The position numbers and the translations under genes were made by a program. Positions 43,662-51,414 of a stretch of DNA of 64,000 bases are shown here, in pieces. Each line of letters begins with the position of its first letter. Positions within the stretch are counted from its first letter, which is position 1. This DNA is from JADKIH01 sp031427625 (lineage in GTDB: Bacteria > Bacteroidota > Bacteroidia > AKYH767-A > 2013-40CM-41-45): NCBI GenBank assembly GCA_031427625.1, contig JANPNV010000054.1, forward strand, positions 10,048 to 74,047. Direction: 5' to 3'. The notes below the pieces were generated by a model that ran no database searches, was not told the DNA's origin, and was given only the letters and a program-made list of their open reading frames with translations.

Positions 43662-44357
43662 TTAAAATAACACACCAAGAGTTAGCGCAAGGAAATTACT
43701 GTTAACCTTGGCATCTCCGTCAAAAACATCGATGAATCCATTGTTGAACTGGAGTCCTGCTAATAAAACAGTAGAACCGCTAATCGTATATTCGACACCT
43801 CCTCCAATAATCATGGAGAAATTAAGATTGTTGATGTCATCTTTTATATCTACGCCTTCTCCAGTTGCAGATGAGGTGATGGTCGAGCCGCCTGAAGTTA
43901 TTTGTGTTGTAGTTGTAAAATTCTGACGCGCCCTAATGTTCCAGCCGGGAGCGACACCTGCCTGAAGATAATAAGATAGGTAGCCTATCTCATTGGTCTT
44001 TAGTTTAAGTGTTAATGGAATTTCAATATACTGAAGCGTATAGGAAGATGCATTAGATATGTTTAATGAATCACCACCGGAAGGATTTTTAATGTCTGTC
44101 ACCGTTTTAAACTTGCCGCCCCGGTATGAAATATCTATTCCGGTTGCAAAAGCATAATTAGGAGCAAATTTAAATTCTGTCATCAGTCCATAGCTGAAGC
44201 CAAATTTAGAGCCATCGGATGTATAACCCGGAGTGTCGCTTCGTAACCAGGCAAGGGATGGAGCAGCTTTTAAACCGAAGTGAAGAACAGTTTCATCCTG
44301 TGCGAATCCTGAAATGGAAAGGATTATTAATGAAAGTGAAGTCAATAGTCTTTTCAT
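43662..44357 (-). CDS. PorT-like outer-membrane beta-barrel protein
   Basis: A 231-residue exported protein with signal peptide (about 1-19, ending GFAQ) and alternating beta strands with aromatic ends: FGLKAAPSLAWLRSD at the start and LLAGLQFNNGFIDVF and ALTLGVLF at the end. This is the small eight-stranded barrel type annotated as PorT or outer-membrane beta-barrel family. PorT itself is needed for T9SS in Porphyromonas; whether this is that orthologue or a generic barrel protein is not decided by sequence. It is divergent from gldB by 58 bases and lies upstream of nadE. Confidence 0.75.
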   Translation of the reverse strand: MKRLLTSLSLIILSISGFAQDETVLHFGLKAAPSLAWLRSDTPGYTSDGSKFGFSYGLMTEFKFAPNYAFATGIDISYRGGKFKTVTDIKNPSGGDSLNISNASSYTLQYIEIPLTLKLKTNEIGYLSYYLQAGVAPGWNIRARQNFTTTTQITSGGSTITSSATGEGVDIKDDINNLNFSMIIGGGVEYTISGSTVLLAGLQFNNGFIDVFDGDAKVNSNFLALTLGVLF

Positions 44358-44390
44358 ATTAATTGTACATTTTATTGTCAGGTTAATAAT

Positions 44391-44398
44391 TACTTTTG
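44391..44398 (+). promoter_or_regulatory. -7 promoter element (TACTTTTG) for gldB
   Basis: This is a perfect TAnnTTTG match ending 17 bases before the gldB ATG. No TTG at the correct -33 spacing is seen. Confidence 0.5.
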
Positions 44399-44415
44399 CC
44401 GGGAATTAATTTACA

Positions 44416-45456
44416 ATGTTACACAAAAAAACCTGTTTTAATCGTGTAATTCACTGGTTTCTTTTTTACATGATGTTGTTAATCACCGGATGCCAGTGCA
44501 ATAGCGATAGGCCTGATGTTTCAAATCAATCTCTGCTGGTAAATGCGGATCGTTTTGAGAAAGATTTATTTGGAATTGATAGCAAAAATGCTTCAGGAGA
44601 AATTGAAAAACTGAATAAGAAATATGGAGATTTCTTTAACCTATTCGCCTTTCAGATAACATCACTTGGATCGAGAGATTCCGCATTAATGACTGAGAAT
44701 TTTGTGAATTTTGTTACCGATTCAAATTTTCGTTCTGTCTATGACGACTGCGAAAAATTATATAAAAATTTTCAAGGGTATAATGAAAAGCTAACACTGG
44801 CATTTCGATACTACAAATATTATTTCCCTGAGAAAAATGTTCCTCGTGTTGTCACAATGATATCCGGATTCTCTTACCCCATTGTCTGTGATTCAACGAC
44901 GCTCGGAATTAGTCTTGACATGTACCTTGGGCCGGCATATAAATTTTATTCTACGCTTGAGCCATCGCTTCCTGTTTATTTGCGTATTAGAATGCATGGA
45001 GATTACATGATTAGCGATGCAATGAAGGGTTGGGCACAAAGTGACTACGGTATCGATGAATCAACAGCAAGCATGATCGATTTCATGGTTTCGCAAGGGC
45101 GGCAGATATATTTTCTCGATAAAGTAATGCCTGATACTCAGGATACAATTAAGACAGGGTATACTGCTAAACAGCTCGATTGGTGTGTGAATAATGAAAA
45201 AAAAATATGGAGTTTCTTTATCGAGAACAAGCTCCTCTTCAGCATCGATCCGAATCTCATGAATAAATTTGTAAATGACGGCCCGACTACCAATGGCCTA
45301 CCGAAAGAGTCGCCGGGAAATATAGGTCAGTTCACGGGCTGGCAGATTGTAAAGTCATTCATGAAAAATAATCCGGAAGTGAGTCTGAAACAATTGATGG
45401 AAGAAAAGGACATGATAAAAATTTATAATCAATCGAAATATAAACCGGTACGTTAA
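44416..45456 (+). CDS. gldB: Gliding motility lipoprotein GldB
   Basis: A 346-residue lipoprotein required for gliding in Flavobacterium. The signal peptide ends at a lipobox LITGC near residue 26. The body matches GldB: NADRFEKDLFGID, KYGDFFNLFAFQI, VTMISGFSYPIVCDSTTLGISLDMYLG and the C-terminal GWQIVKSFMKNNPEVSL with QLMEEKD. The conserved HExxH-like site of related peptidases is absent. gldC follows after 39 bases, the known gldB-gldC pairing. Other gld genes are not in the window. Confidence 0.93.
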   Translation: MLHKKTCFNRVIHWFLFYMMLLITGCQCNSDRPDVSNQSLLVNADRFEKDLFGIDSKNASGEIEKLNKKYGDFFNLFAFQITSLGSRDSALMTENFVNFVTDSNFRSVYDDCEKLYKNFQGYNEKLTLAFRYYKYYFPEKNVPRVVTMISGFSYPIVCDSTTLGISLDMYLGPAYKFYSTLEPSLPVYLRIRMHGDYMISDAMKGWAQSDYGIDESTASMIDFMVSQGRQIYFLDKVMPDTQDTIKTGYTAKQLDWCVNNEKKIWSFFIENKLLFSIDPNLMNKFVNDGPTTNGLPKESPGNIGQFTGWQIVKSFMKNNPEVSLKQLMEEKDMIKIYNQSKYKPVR

Positions 45457-45495
45457 GTACCATAAGTAAAATTCTAACGAAGAAGAAAACAAACT

Positions 45496-45828
45496 ATGGA
45501 TTCAGAAATAAAATTTACTGTTAGCCTCGATCAGGATAGTGTTCCGATAAAGATCGGATGGTCGGCTACTGATAGTGGAGTAGAAGGAGTGAAGCCCTGT
45601 AATGCCACATTGATGAGCATTTGGGATCCAAAAGAAAACACAACTCTTCGTATAGACTTATGGACGAAAGAAATGCTTGTAGATGACATGAAGCGGTTCT
45701 TTTACGAAAACTTCGTAACCATGGCCGATACATATTTGCGGGCTACGAATGATGAGGAATCAGCTAAGGACATCAGAAAGTTTGCAGAGGACTTCGGAAA
45801 GAAAACAGGTATTACGAAAACACTTTAA
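45496..45828 (+). CDS. gldC: Gliding motility protein GldC
   Basis: A 110-residue cytosolic protein without a signal peptide, following gldB as in Flavobacterium johnsoniae, where loss of GldC reduces gliding. It has the family segments IKFTVSLDQDSVPIKIGWSATDSG and LWTKEMLVDDMKRFFYENFVTMADTYLRAT. The molecular role is not known. It converges on engB with 22 bases between stops. Confidence 0.93.
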   Translation: MDSEIKFTVSLDQDSVPIKIGWSATDSGVEGVKPCNATLMSIWDPKENTTLRIDLWTKEMLVDDMKRFFYENFVTMADTYLRATNDEESAKDIRKFAEDFGKKTGITKTL

Positions 45829-45850
45829 AAAAACTTCAGGAAAAAATAAG

Positions 45851-46459
45851 TTAATACCGGACTTTAAAATCCTTATTAATCTGATCGATGTAATTAAGGA
45901 TTTCATCTCGTCCTGTTTTTTTCTCTGATGAGGTAATAAAAAGCAATGGGAGTTCTTCCCATGTCTTTAGCAGAGTTCGCTTAAACAGTTCCACGGAAAA
46001 AATAACCTGCTGTTTCGAAATTTTATCTGCTTTGGTAAAGATTAATGAAATCGGAATTTGTTTTTCTCCCAACCATCTTATAAAATTTATGTCAACGGGT
46101 TGCGGTTCTAATCTGATGTCAATCAGTACAAATACTGTCATGAGATTTTTTCTCTTCTCGAGATAATCTTTAATCATTCTATCCCATGCGGCTTTTGACG
46201 TTTTTGAAACTTTAGCATATCCGTAGCCGGGTAAATCGACGAGGTACCATTTTTTATTTATTAGGAAATGGTTGATGAGCTGTGTCTTTCCCGGTGTCGT
46301 CGAGGTTTTTGCAAGTCCTTTTTTTGAAGTAAGCATATTGATAAGCGACGATTTCCCAACATTGGATCGCCCTATGAATGCATACTCAGCCATGTTCGGT
46401 GCCGGGCATTTTTCATAATTGGTATTGCTTACTGTAAATTCTGCTTCCTTGATTTCCAT
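45851..46459 (-). CDS. engB: Ribosome biogenesis GTPase EngB/YsxC
   Basis: An essential GTPase for 50S subunit assembly. The motifs are GRSNVGKSSLI (G1) at about 31-41, the switch region TSTTPGKTQLIN (G2), DLPGYGYAKV (G3), FTKADK (G4) and ITSSEKKTG (G5). The 202-residue length is normal. It lies 10 bases behind the alpha/beta-hydrolase gene on the same strand, so both are probably co-transcribed. Confidence 0.97.
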   Translation of the reverse strand: MEIKEAEFTVSNTNYEKCPAPNMAEYAFIGRSNVGKSSLINMLTSKKGLAKTSTTPGKTQLINHFLINKKWYLVDLPGYGYAKVSKTSKAAWDRMIKDYLEKRKNLMTVFVLIDIRLEPQPVDINFIRWLGEKQIPISLIFTKADKISKQQVIFSVELFKRTLLKTWEELPLLFITSSEKKTGRDEILNYIDQINKDFKVRY

Positions 46460-46469
46460 GCTTAAATTT

Positions 46470-47243
46470 TCAGGTCGATTGCATGGATGTTTGTTTTGTC
46501 AACCAGGTTTCGAGTGTAGTATTAAATTCTTTCGGTTGCTCCATCATCGGTGCATGTCCGCATTTGTCAATCCAGAAAAGCTCGGAGTTGGGAAGTAATC
46601 TGTTGAACTCCTCCGCAACATCAGGTGGAGTAACGGTATCGTTTCTTCCCCAGATCAGACATGTGGGCAATGTCATGATGCGCAGGTCATCACTCATATT
46701 ATGACGAATCGCTGATTTCGCCAGAGATAAAATTCGAATCAGTTTACCTTTGTCGTTTACAATGCCAAATACCTCATCAACAAGTTCGTCTGTTGCTGTC
46801 TTTGGATCATAAAAGGTGTATTCCACTTTCTGACGGATGAAATTTTTATCCTCCCTTTTCGGAAATGTACCGCCCATTGCATTCTCGTATAATCCGGAAC
46901 TGCCGGTAAGCACCATTTGTTTAATATTCTGAGGATGCTTCTTCACATAAACAAGGGTAACATGTCCGCCTAATGAGTTGCCGATCAGCGTTACATCTTT
47001 ATATTCTTTGAAAGTAATGAAGTCATGAACAAACTCTGCTAGTGCTTTCACATTCGTATTTAGAATGGGTAAAGTATAAATAGGCATCAGAGGGATTATG
47101 ATTTTATAATTTGGAGAAAAATGATCAACCACATCCTTCCAGTTACTTAATGCCCCGAAAAGTCCATGCAGCAGCAATAGAACAGGGCCGTTACCTTCTT
47201 CTATGAACTGAAAATCCTTTTCTTTTTTTATCTCGTATTGCAT
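46470..47243 (-). CDS. Alpha/beta-hydrolase, probable esterase or lipase
   Basis: A 257-residue cytosolic alpha/beta-hydrolase. LLLLHGLFGALSNW gives the oxyanion-hole segment, GNSLGG (about 86-91) the nucleophile serine, IWGRNDTVTP the catalytic Asp region and CGHAPMMEQP the catalytic His. The triad is complete, unlike in the hydrolase-like protein at 13764. The substrate is unknown; similarity is to the MhpC/BioH-type group. It precedes engB by 10 bases. A TATCTTTA box lies 12 bases before its ATG. Confidence 0.85.
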   Translation of the reverse strand: MQYEIKKEKDFQFIEEGNGPVLLLLHGLFGALSNWKDVVDHFSPNYKIIIPLMPIYTLPILNTNVKALAEFVHDFITFKEYKDVTLIGNSLGGHVTLVYVKKHPQNIKQMVLTGSSGLYENAMGGTFPKREDKNFIRQKVEYTFYDPKTATDELVDEVFGIVNDKGKLIRILSLAKSAIRHNMSDDLRIMTLPTCLIWGRNDTVTPPDVAEEFNRLLPNSELFWIDKCGHAPMMEQPKEFNTTLETWLTKQTSMQST

Positions 47244-47255
47244 GGATAATTTTTT

Positions 47256-47263
47256 TAAAGATA
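47256..47263 (-). promoter_or_regulatory. Possible -7 element (TATCTTTA) for the hydrolase-engB pair
   Basis: One mismatch to TAnnTTTG, 12 bases before the hydrolase ATG at 47243. An eight-base inverted repeat lies just upstream at 47275-47301, over the -33 region. Confidence 0.4.
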
Positions 47264-47274
47264 TAAAAATCGTT

Positions 47275-47301
47275 TTGAGTATTTCCGGGATTAATACTCA
47301 A
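47275..47301. repeat. Inverted repeat upstream of the hydrolase-engB pair
   Basis: TTGAGTAT (47275-47282) and ATACTCAA (47294-47301) are perfect eight-base arms with an 11-base spacer. The position, just upstream of the -7 candidate, would suit an operator. There is no T-run. Confidence 0.45.
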
Positions 47302-47459
47302 CATTTATTTCTTCGGTATTTATCTGGTGAAGCTTTATTTATTCCGAAAAAGCAAAGAAAGAAAATTTTATTAGAAAAGTACCAATTTAGAAATGTTCTG
47401 TTGTATCGGACTTCCTGAAGCCCTTATCAGTCGTGAGGTTCCGAAAGTTTTCAACAAAG

Positions 47460-47484
47460 TGGTAGAAAATGGGTAAAAGTGGTA
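47460..47484 (+). promoter_or_regulatory. MraZ operator: three TGGkn repeats
   Basis: TGGTA (47460), TGGGT (47470) and TGGTA (47480) are spaced exactly five bases apart, a 10-base period. This matches the known MraZ site of tandem TGGGN boxes with N5 spacers. It lies 39 bases before the mraZ ATG, so MraZ probably autoregulates the dcw cluster. Confidence 0.8.
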
Positions 47485-47523
47485 AAAATTAATATACATT
47501 AGCGCATTGAAAAACATCGGCAG

Positions 47524-47994
47524 ATGAACGGATTTATAGGAGAGTTTCCATGTACAGTAGATGCGAAAGGGCGTTTTCTCATTCCAGGTGGATTGAAAAA
47601 ACAAATTCCCGCGAAGGAGCAAAAGCGCTTCGTCGTTCATCGTGGAATGGAAAAAAATCTTGTCATCTACACGAGGAAAGAGTGGGATAAAATCAGTGAA
47701 GAAGTAAACCAACTAAACCTGTACGTTAAAAAAAACAGGGAATTCATACGGAAGTTTAATCGGGGAGCTACTGAAATCGAACTCGACGGAACAAATAGAC
47801 TCTTGTTGCCTAAGTCGCTGATGGAGTTTGCCGGAATTGAAAAAGACATCGTGTTGTTCGCATTCGGAAATAGAATTGAAGTATGGTCTGAAAAGGAATA
47901 CGAAACAATGATGAAGGACGAATCAACAGATTTTGCTTCACTCGCTGAAGAAGTCATGGGTAAGAAAAATAAATATGACATCAACCTATCATGA
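47524..47994 (+). CDS. mraZ: Transcriptional regulator MraZ
   Basis: The first gene of the dcw cluster. MraZ is an AbrB-fold DNA-binding ring protein that represses its own operon. Two SpoVT/AbrB-like halves are seen: residues 1-50 (GEFPCTVDAKGRFLIPGGLK) and about 85-130 (ELDGTNRLLLPKSLMEFAGI), each with the DxxGR-like signature, the second reading DGTNR. The 156-residue length is normal. Its probable binding site is just upstream. The 3' end overlaps rsmH by 20 bases, which implies coupled translation. Confidence 0.96.
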   Translation: MNGFIGEFPCTVDAKGRFLIPGGLKKQIPAKEQKRFVVHRGMEKNLVIYTRKEWDKISEEVNQLNLYVKKNREFIRKFNRGATEIELDGTNRLLLPKSLMEFAGIEKDIVLFAFGNRIEVWSEKEYETMMKDESTDFASLAEEVMGKKNKYDINLS

Positions 47995-48883
47995 ACCCGT
48001 AATGCTTTCTGAAAGCATCGATGCGTTGGAAATAAAACCGGACGGAACATATGTGGATGTTACTTTCGGTGGTGGCGGGCACTCTAAAGCTATTCTTGAA
48101 CAACTTGGTCCTAAAGGCAGGCTGATCGCCTTCGATCAGGATGCTGACGCAATATTGAATTCTATCAATGATGATCGACTAATACTGGTTCAGCATAATT
48201 ACCGATATCTCAAAAATTTTCTGCAATACTACAATGCAATTCCTGTTGATGGCATACTCGCAGATCTTGGAATTTCCTCCTATCAGATCGACGAAGCTTC
48301 ACGTGGGTTTTCATTGCGCTTTAATGCCGACCTCGATATGAGAATGAACCGCGAATCAGAGTTAACTGCAGCGGAAGTAGTAAACACATATTCCGAAACG
48401 GAATTGGTGAAAATATTCTCTTTATACGGCGAAGTATTTAATGCCAAAACTCTAGCAAAGAAAATAACTGAGACACGGAGCAAGAAAAAAATCACTGATA
48501 TATCGGAATTCAAAACAGCAATTGAAGCTTGCTCCGACAAGCAGCATGAGAATCAATATCTGGCAAAGGTTTTTCAGGCTCTTCGTATCGAAGTCAACAA
48601 CGAACTGGATGCTCTCAAATCAATGTTGTCACAATCAACCCAGGTTCTTGCCGCAAAAGGAAGGCTAGTGGTTATATCCTATCATTCTCTGGAAGACAGA
48701 CTTGTGAAAAATATGATTGCTAAAGGGAAGTTTGAGGGCGAAGTGGAAAAAGATCTTTTCGGAAACATGAGCGACAGTCCGCTTTCTGCAATAAATAAAA
48801 AACCATTGGAGGCTTCTGAAGAGGAAGTTAAGAAAAATCCAAGAGCAAGAAGTGCAAAACTTCGTATAGCCGAAAGAAATTAA
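47975..48883 (+). CDS. rsmH: 16S rRNA (cytosine-1402-N4)-methyltransferase
   Basis: The enzyme methylates N4 of C1402 in 16S rRNA. The SAM motif VDVTFGGGGHSKAIL is at about 24-38, the family motif ILADLGISSYQID at about 94-106, and SYHSLEDRLVK at about 235-245. The ATG at 47975 gives the typical MTSTYHEPVML start and 302 residues; an upstream extension to 47933 lies inside mraZ and is rejected. ftsL-like follows two bases after the stop. Confidence 0.97.
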   Translation: MTSTYHEPVMLSESIDALEIKPDGTYVDVTFGGGGHSKAILEQLGPKGRLIAFDQDADAILNSINDDRLILVQHNYRYLKNFLQYYNAIPVDGILADLGISSYQIDEASRGFSLRFNADLDMRMNRESELTAAEVVNTYSETELVKIFSLYGEVFNAKTLAKKITETRSKKKITDISEFKTAIEACSDKQHENQYLAKVFQALRIEVNNELDALKSMLSQSTQVLAAKGRLVVISYHSLEDRLVKNMIAKGKFEGEVEKDLFGNMSDSPLSAINKKPLEASEEEVKKNPRARSAKLRIAERN

Positions 48884-48885
48884 CC

Positions 48886-49293
48886 ATGAGCGAAAACAAA
48901 ATAAAAGAAACTGTCGAAGAAGCTCCCGAAAAGGTAAGGCCGAAAAAAAGAAAAACACAATCTGTGTTATTCGGAAAGTTCTCGAAGTTCATGAACGTGT
49001 TTGGAGTTTTCGAGCGAAATCAAATAGTGAATTCAATGCCATTCATTCTTTTTTGTGCAATGTTAATCATCGTCTATATCTCAAATAGTTATTACGCTGA
49101 GGGTATTATTCGGGATATCGACCGTACTAAAACAGAACTTAAAGAAAAACGAGCTGAATATTTATCAACCATGTCACAGCTAATGTACCAAAGCAATCAG
49201 TCAGAAGTCGCAAAAGTTTTAGAGCCATATCAGATTAAAGAGACAACAGAACCACCGCAGAAATTATTTATTACCGCATCTCCCAAAAAATAA
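48886..49293 (+). CDS. ftsL: FtsL-like cell division protein
   Basis: A 135-residue bitopic membrane protein. The N-terminal 50 residues are charged and cytosolic, a single helix follows (about 52-68, FILFCAMLIIVYISNSYY), then a periplasmic coiled-coil-like stretch (DRTKTELKEKRAEYLSTMSQLMYQSNQSEV). Position between rsmH and ftsI, topology and length identify it as the FtsL equivalent; sequence similarity alone would be weak. It should act with FtsQ and FtsB-like partners to activate FtsW-FtsI. Confidence 0.88.
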   Translation: MSENKIKETVEEAPEKVRPKKRKTQSVLFGKFSKFMNVFGVFERNQIVNSMPFILFCAMLIIVYISNSYYAEGIIRDIDRTKTELKEKRAEYLSTMSQLMYQSNQSEVAKVLEPYQIKETTEPPQKLFITASPKK

Positions 49294-49308
49294 ATACACA
49301 AAAAAATA

Positions 49309-51414
49309 ATGCAGGTAAAAAAAGACATCATGTGGAGGATAAATGCATCCTTCATCCTCATGTGTTTAATGGCGCTTCTAATTCTGGGACAAATAATTAA
49401 AATCCAGATTTTCGAAGGCGACATGTGGAAACAACGTGCAGATAGTCTGACGTTGTCTATGGTGAATATTTCTGCCAGCCGTGGAAATATTTTCTCGTCA
49501 GACGGAAGACTCATGTCTACCTCAATCCCTATTTATGATATTCGGATGGATACACGGGCCGGTGGTCTTACTCATGAAATTTTTAATTCGGGTGTTGACT
49601 CACTTTCTCTTTGCCTTTCACAACTTTTCAAAGACCGTAATCCGGCAGAGTATCGTCAGGCTATTCGTCAGGCCAGATCAAGAGGCGAAAGATATTTTCT
49701 TGTCCATCGGAATGTCAACTACACTGACCTGCAAAAATTAAAAACTTTTCCCCTGTTTAAAATGGGAAGATACAAAGGTGGATTACGCATCGATCAGCGT
49801 GAAATTCGTGAACTGCCTTTCAGGATGCTTGCCGCCAGAACAATCGGTTCAATGCGTGACGTGAAGCCAGTTGGAATCGAAGCGTCATTTAATGATGACC
49901 TGAAAGGTGTCGGTGGCAAAAGGCTAATGCAAAAAATCAGCGGAAACATCTGGATGCCCGTTTCTGATAAGGATGTCGTTGAACCAAAGGATGGCAATGA
50001 CATCGTGACGACAATCGATATTAATATTCAGGATGTAGCAGAGAATTCACTAGAGGAACATCTTAGAAAACATAATGCTGACCATGGTTGTGCGATACTT
50101 ATGGAGGTCGCTACCGGAGAAGTAAAAGCAATAGCAAATCTTTCCAGAACAAAGGATGGAAATTATATTGAAGACTTCAACTATGCGATCCGTGAAGCTT
50201 CTGAAACAGGATCAACGATGAAACTTGCTTCGCTGCTTGCTGCAATGGACGACAACCTCATTGAGCCGAATGATACTGTCTTCGTTGGAAACGGAGAGCA
50301 TAATTATTTTGGTCAGCTAATGAAGGATTCTCATGCTCCTAAATCAAGCAGGCTAAGCATTCAACAGGCATTTGAAACATCATCAAATGTTGGAGTTTCA
50401 ATGGTAATATGGTCGGCATATGCAAAGAAGCCACAGAAATTTATCGACAAAATAAAATCATTCGGACTAGGAAGTGCGCTCGGACTTGAAATAGAAGGCG
50501 AAGGCGACCCAATGATAAAAAACACAACAGATAAATCATGGTCAGCTGTTTCTCTTCCATGGATTTCAATCGGATACGAATCAAAATTAACACCTCTCCA
50601 GGTGCTTACTTTTTATAATAGTGTAGCAAATAATGGTCGCGTAGTAAAACCGCGTTTTGTAAAAGAGATTCGTAATCATGGACGACTCATTACTGAATTT
50701 CCGACAATCATCATGCGTGATTCTATAGCATCACAGGATGCATTGTTGAAGGCCAGAAAAATGATGGAAGGTGTTGTTCAGAATGGAACTGCTTCTTGTC
50801 TTAAATCATCTGCTTATAAAATTGCGGGCAAAACAGGTACTGCTCAGATAGCCAGCAGTAAATACGGATATCAGAAGGAGCATCGTGCATATCTCGCATC
50901 ATTCGTTGGATATTTCCCTGCTGATGCTCCAAAGTATTCCTGTATGGTTGTCGTTAATTCACCTTCCAACGATGTTTATTTTGGTGGCGCTGTCGCTGCT
51001 CCGATCTTCAAAGAGATTGCCGATAAAGTTTATTCAAACAGACTCGAACTCCATGGAGTTCCTCAGTCAGCCGACTCAACGAAAGTGAATCTCCCCATCG
51101 CTAAGGCGGGACAACAAAAAGAACTTAGGAAAATTCTGGCAAGTCTCGATGTTCCGGTTCATTCAGGAGATGATGAAGCAAGAAATGTTGGCGTAGGATA
51201 TGAATCAGATCAAATTATTTTAAAGGAAAGAAAGTCAGGAGTCGGAACTGTTCCTGATGTAACAGGTATGGGAATTAAGGATGCCTTGTACACTCTTGAA
51301 AATTGTGGCCTTCGAGTAGGGTTTACAGGCAGAGGCGTTGTTGTAAAACAATCACTTTCTCCCGGAACGAAAATAATAAAAGGTCAGACAATTAACATCG
51401 ACTTGGGATTATGA
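49309..51414 (+). CDS. ftsI: Septal transpeptidase, penicillin-binding protein with PASTA domain
   Basis: Class B penicillin-binding protein that cross-links septal peptidoglycan with FtsW. A single N-terminal helix lies at about 9-30. The transpeptidase motifs are S302-T-M-K305 (SxxK), SSN at 358-360 and KTG at 508-510. A C-terminal PASTA domain (about 640-701, VPDVTGMGIKDALYTLENCGL) is present, as in other Bacteroidota FtsI proteins. The 701-residue length fits. The stop overlaps the murE start (ATGA at 51411-51414). Confidence 0.96.
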   Translation: MQVKKDIMWRINASFILMCLMALLILGQIIKIQIFEGDMWKQRADSLTLSMVNISASRGNIFSSDGRLMSTSIPIYDIRMDTRAGGLTHEIFNSGVDSLSLCLSQLFKDRNPAEYRQAIRQARSRGERYFLVHRNVNYTDLQKLKTFPLFKMGRYKGGLRIDQREIRELPFRMLAARTIGSMRDVKPVGIEASFNDDLKGVGGKRLMQKISGNIWMPVSDKDVVEPKDGNDIVTTIDINIQDVAENSLEEHLRKHNADHGCAILMEVATGEVKAIANLSRTKDGNYIEDFNYAIREASETGSTMKLASLLAAMDDNLIEPNDTVFVGNGEHNYFGQLMKDSHAPKSSRLSIQQAFETSSNVGVSMVIWSAYAKKPQKFIDKIKSFGLGSALGLEIEGEGDPMIKNTTDKSWSAVSLPWISIGYESKLTPLQVLTFYNSVANNGRVVKPRFVKEIRNHGRLITEFPTIIMRDSIASQDALLKARKMMEGVVQNGTASCLKSSAYKIAGKTGTAQIASSKYGYQKEHRAYLASFVGYFPADAPKYSCMVVVNSPSNDVYFGGAVAAPIFKEIADKVYSNRLELHGVPQSADSTKVNLPIAKAGQQKELRKILASLDVPVHSGDDEARNVGVGYESDQIILKERKSGVGTVPDVTGMGIKDALYTLENCGLRVGFTGRGVVVKQSLSPGTKIIKGQTINIDLGL

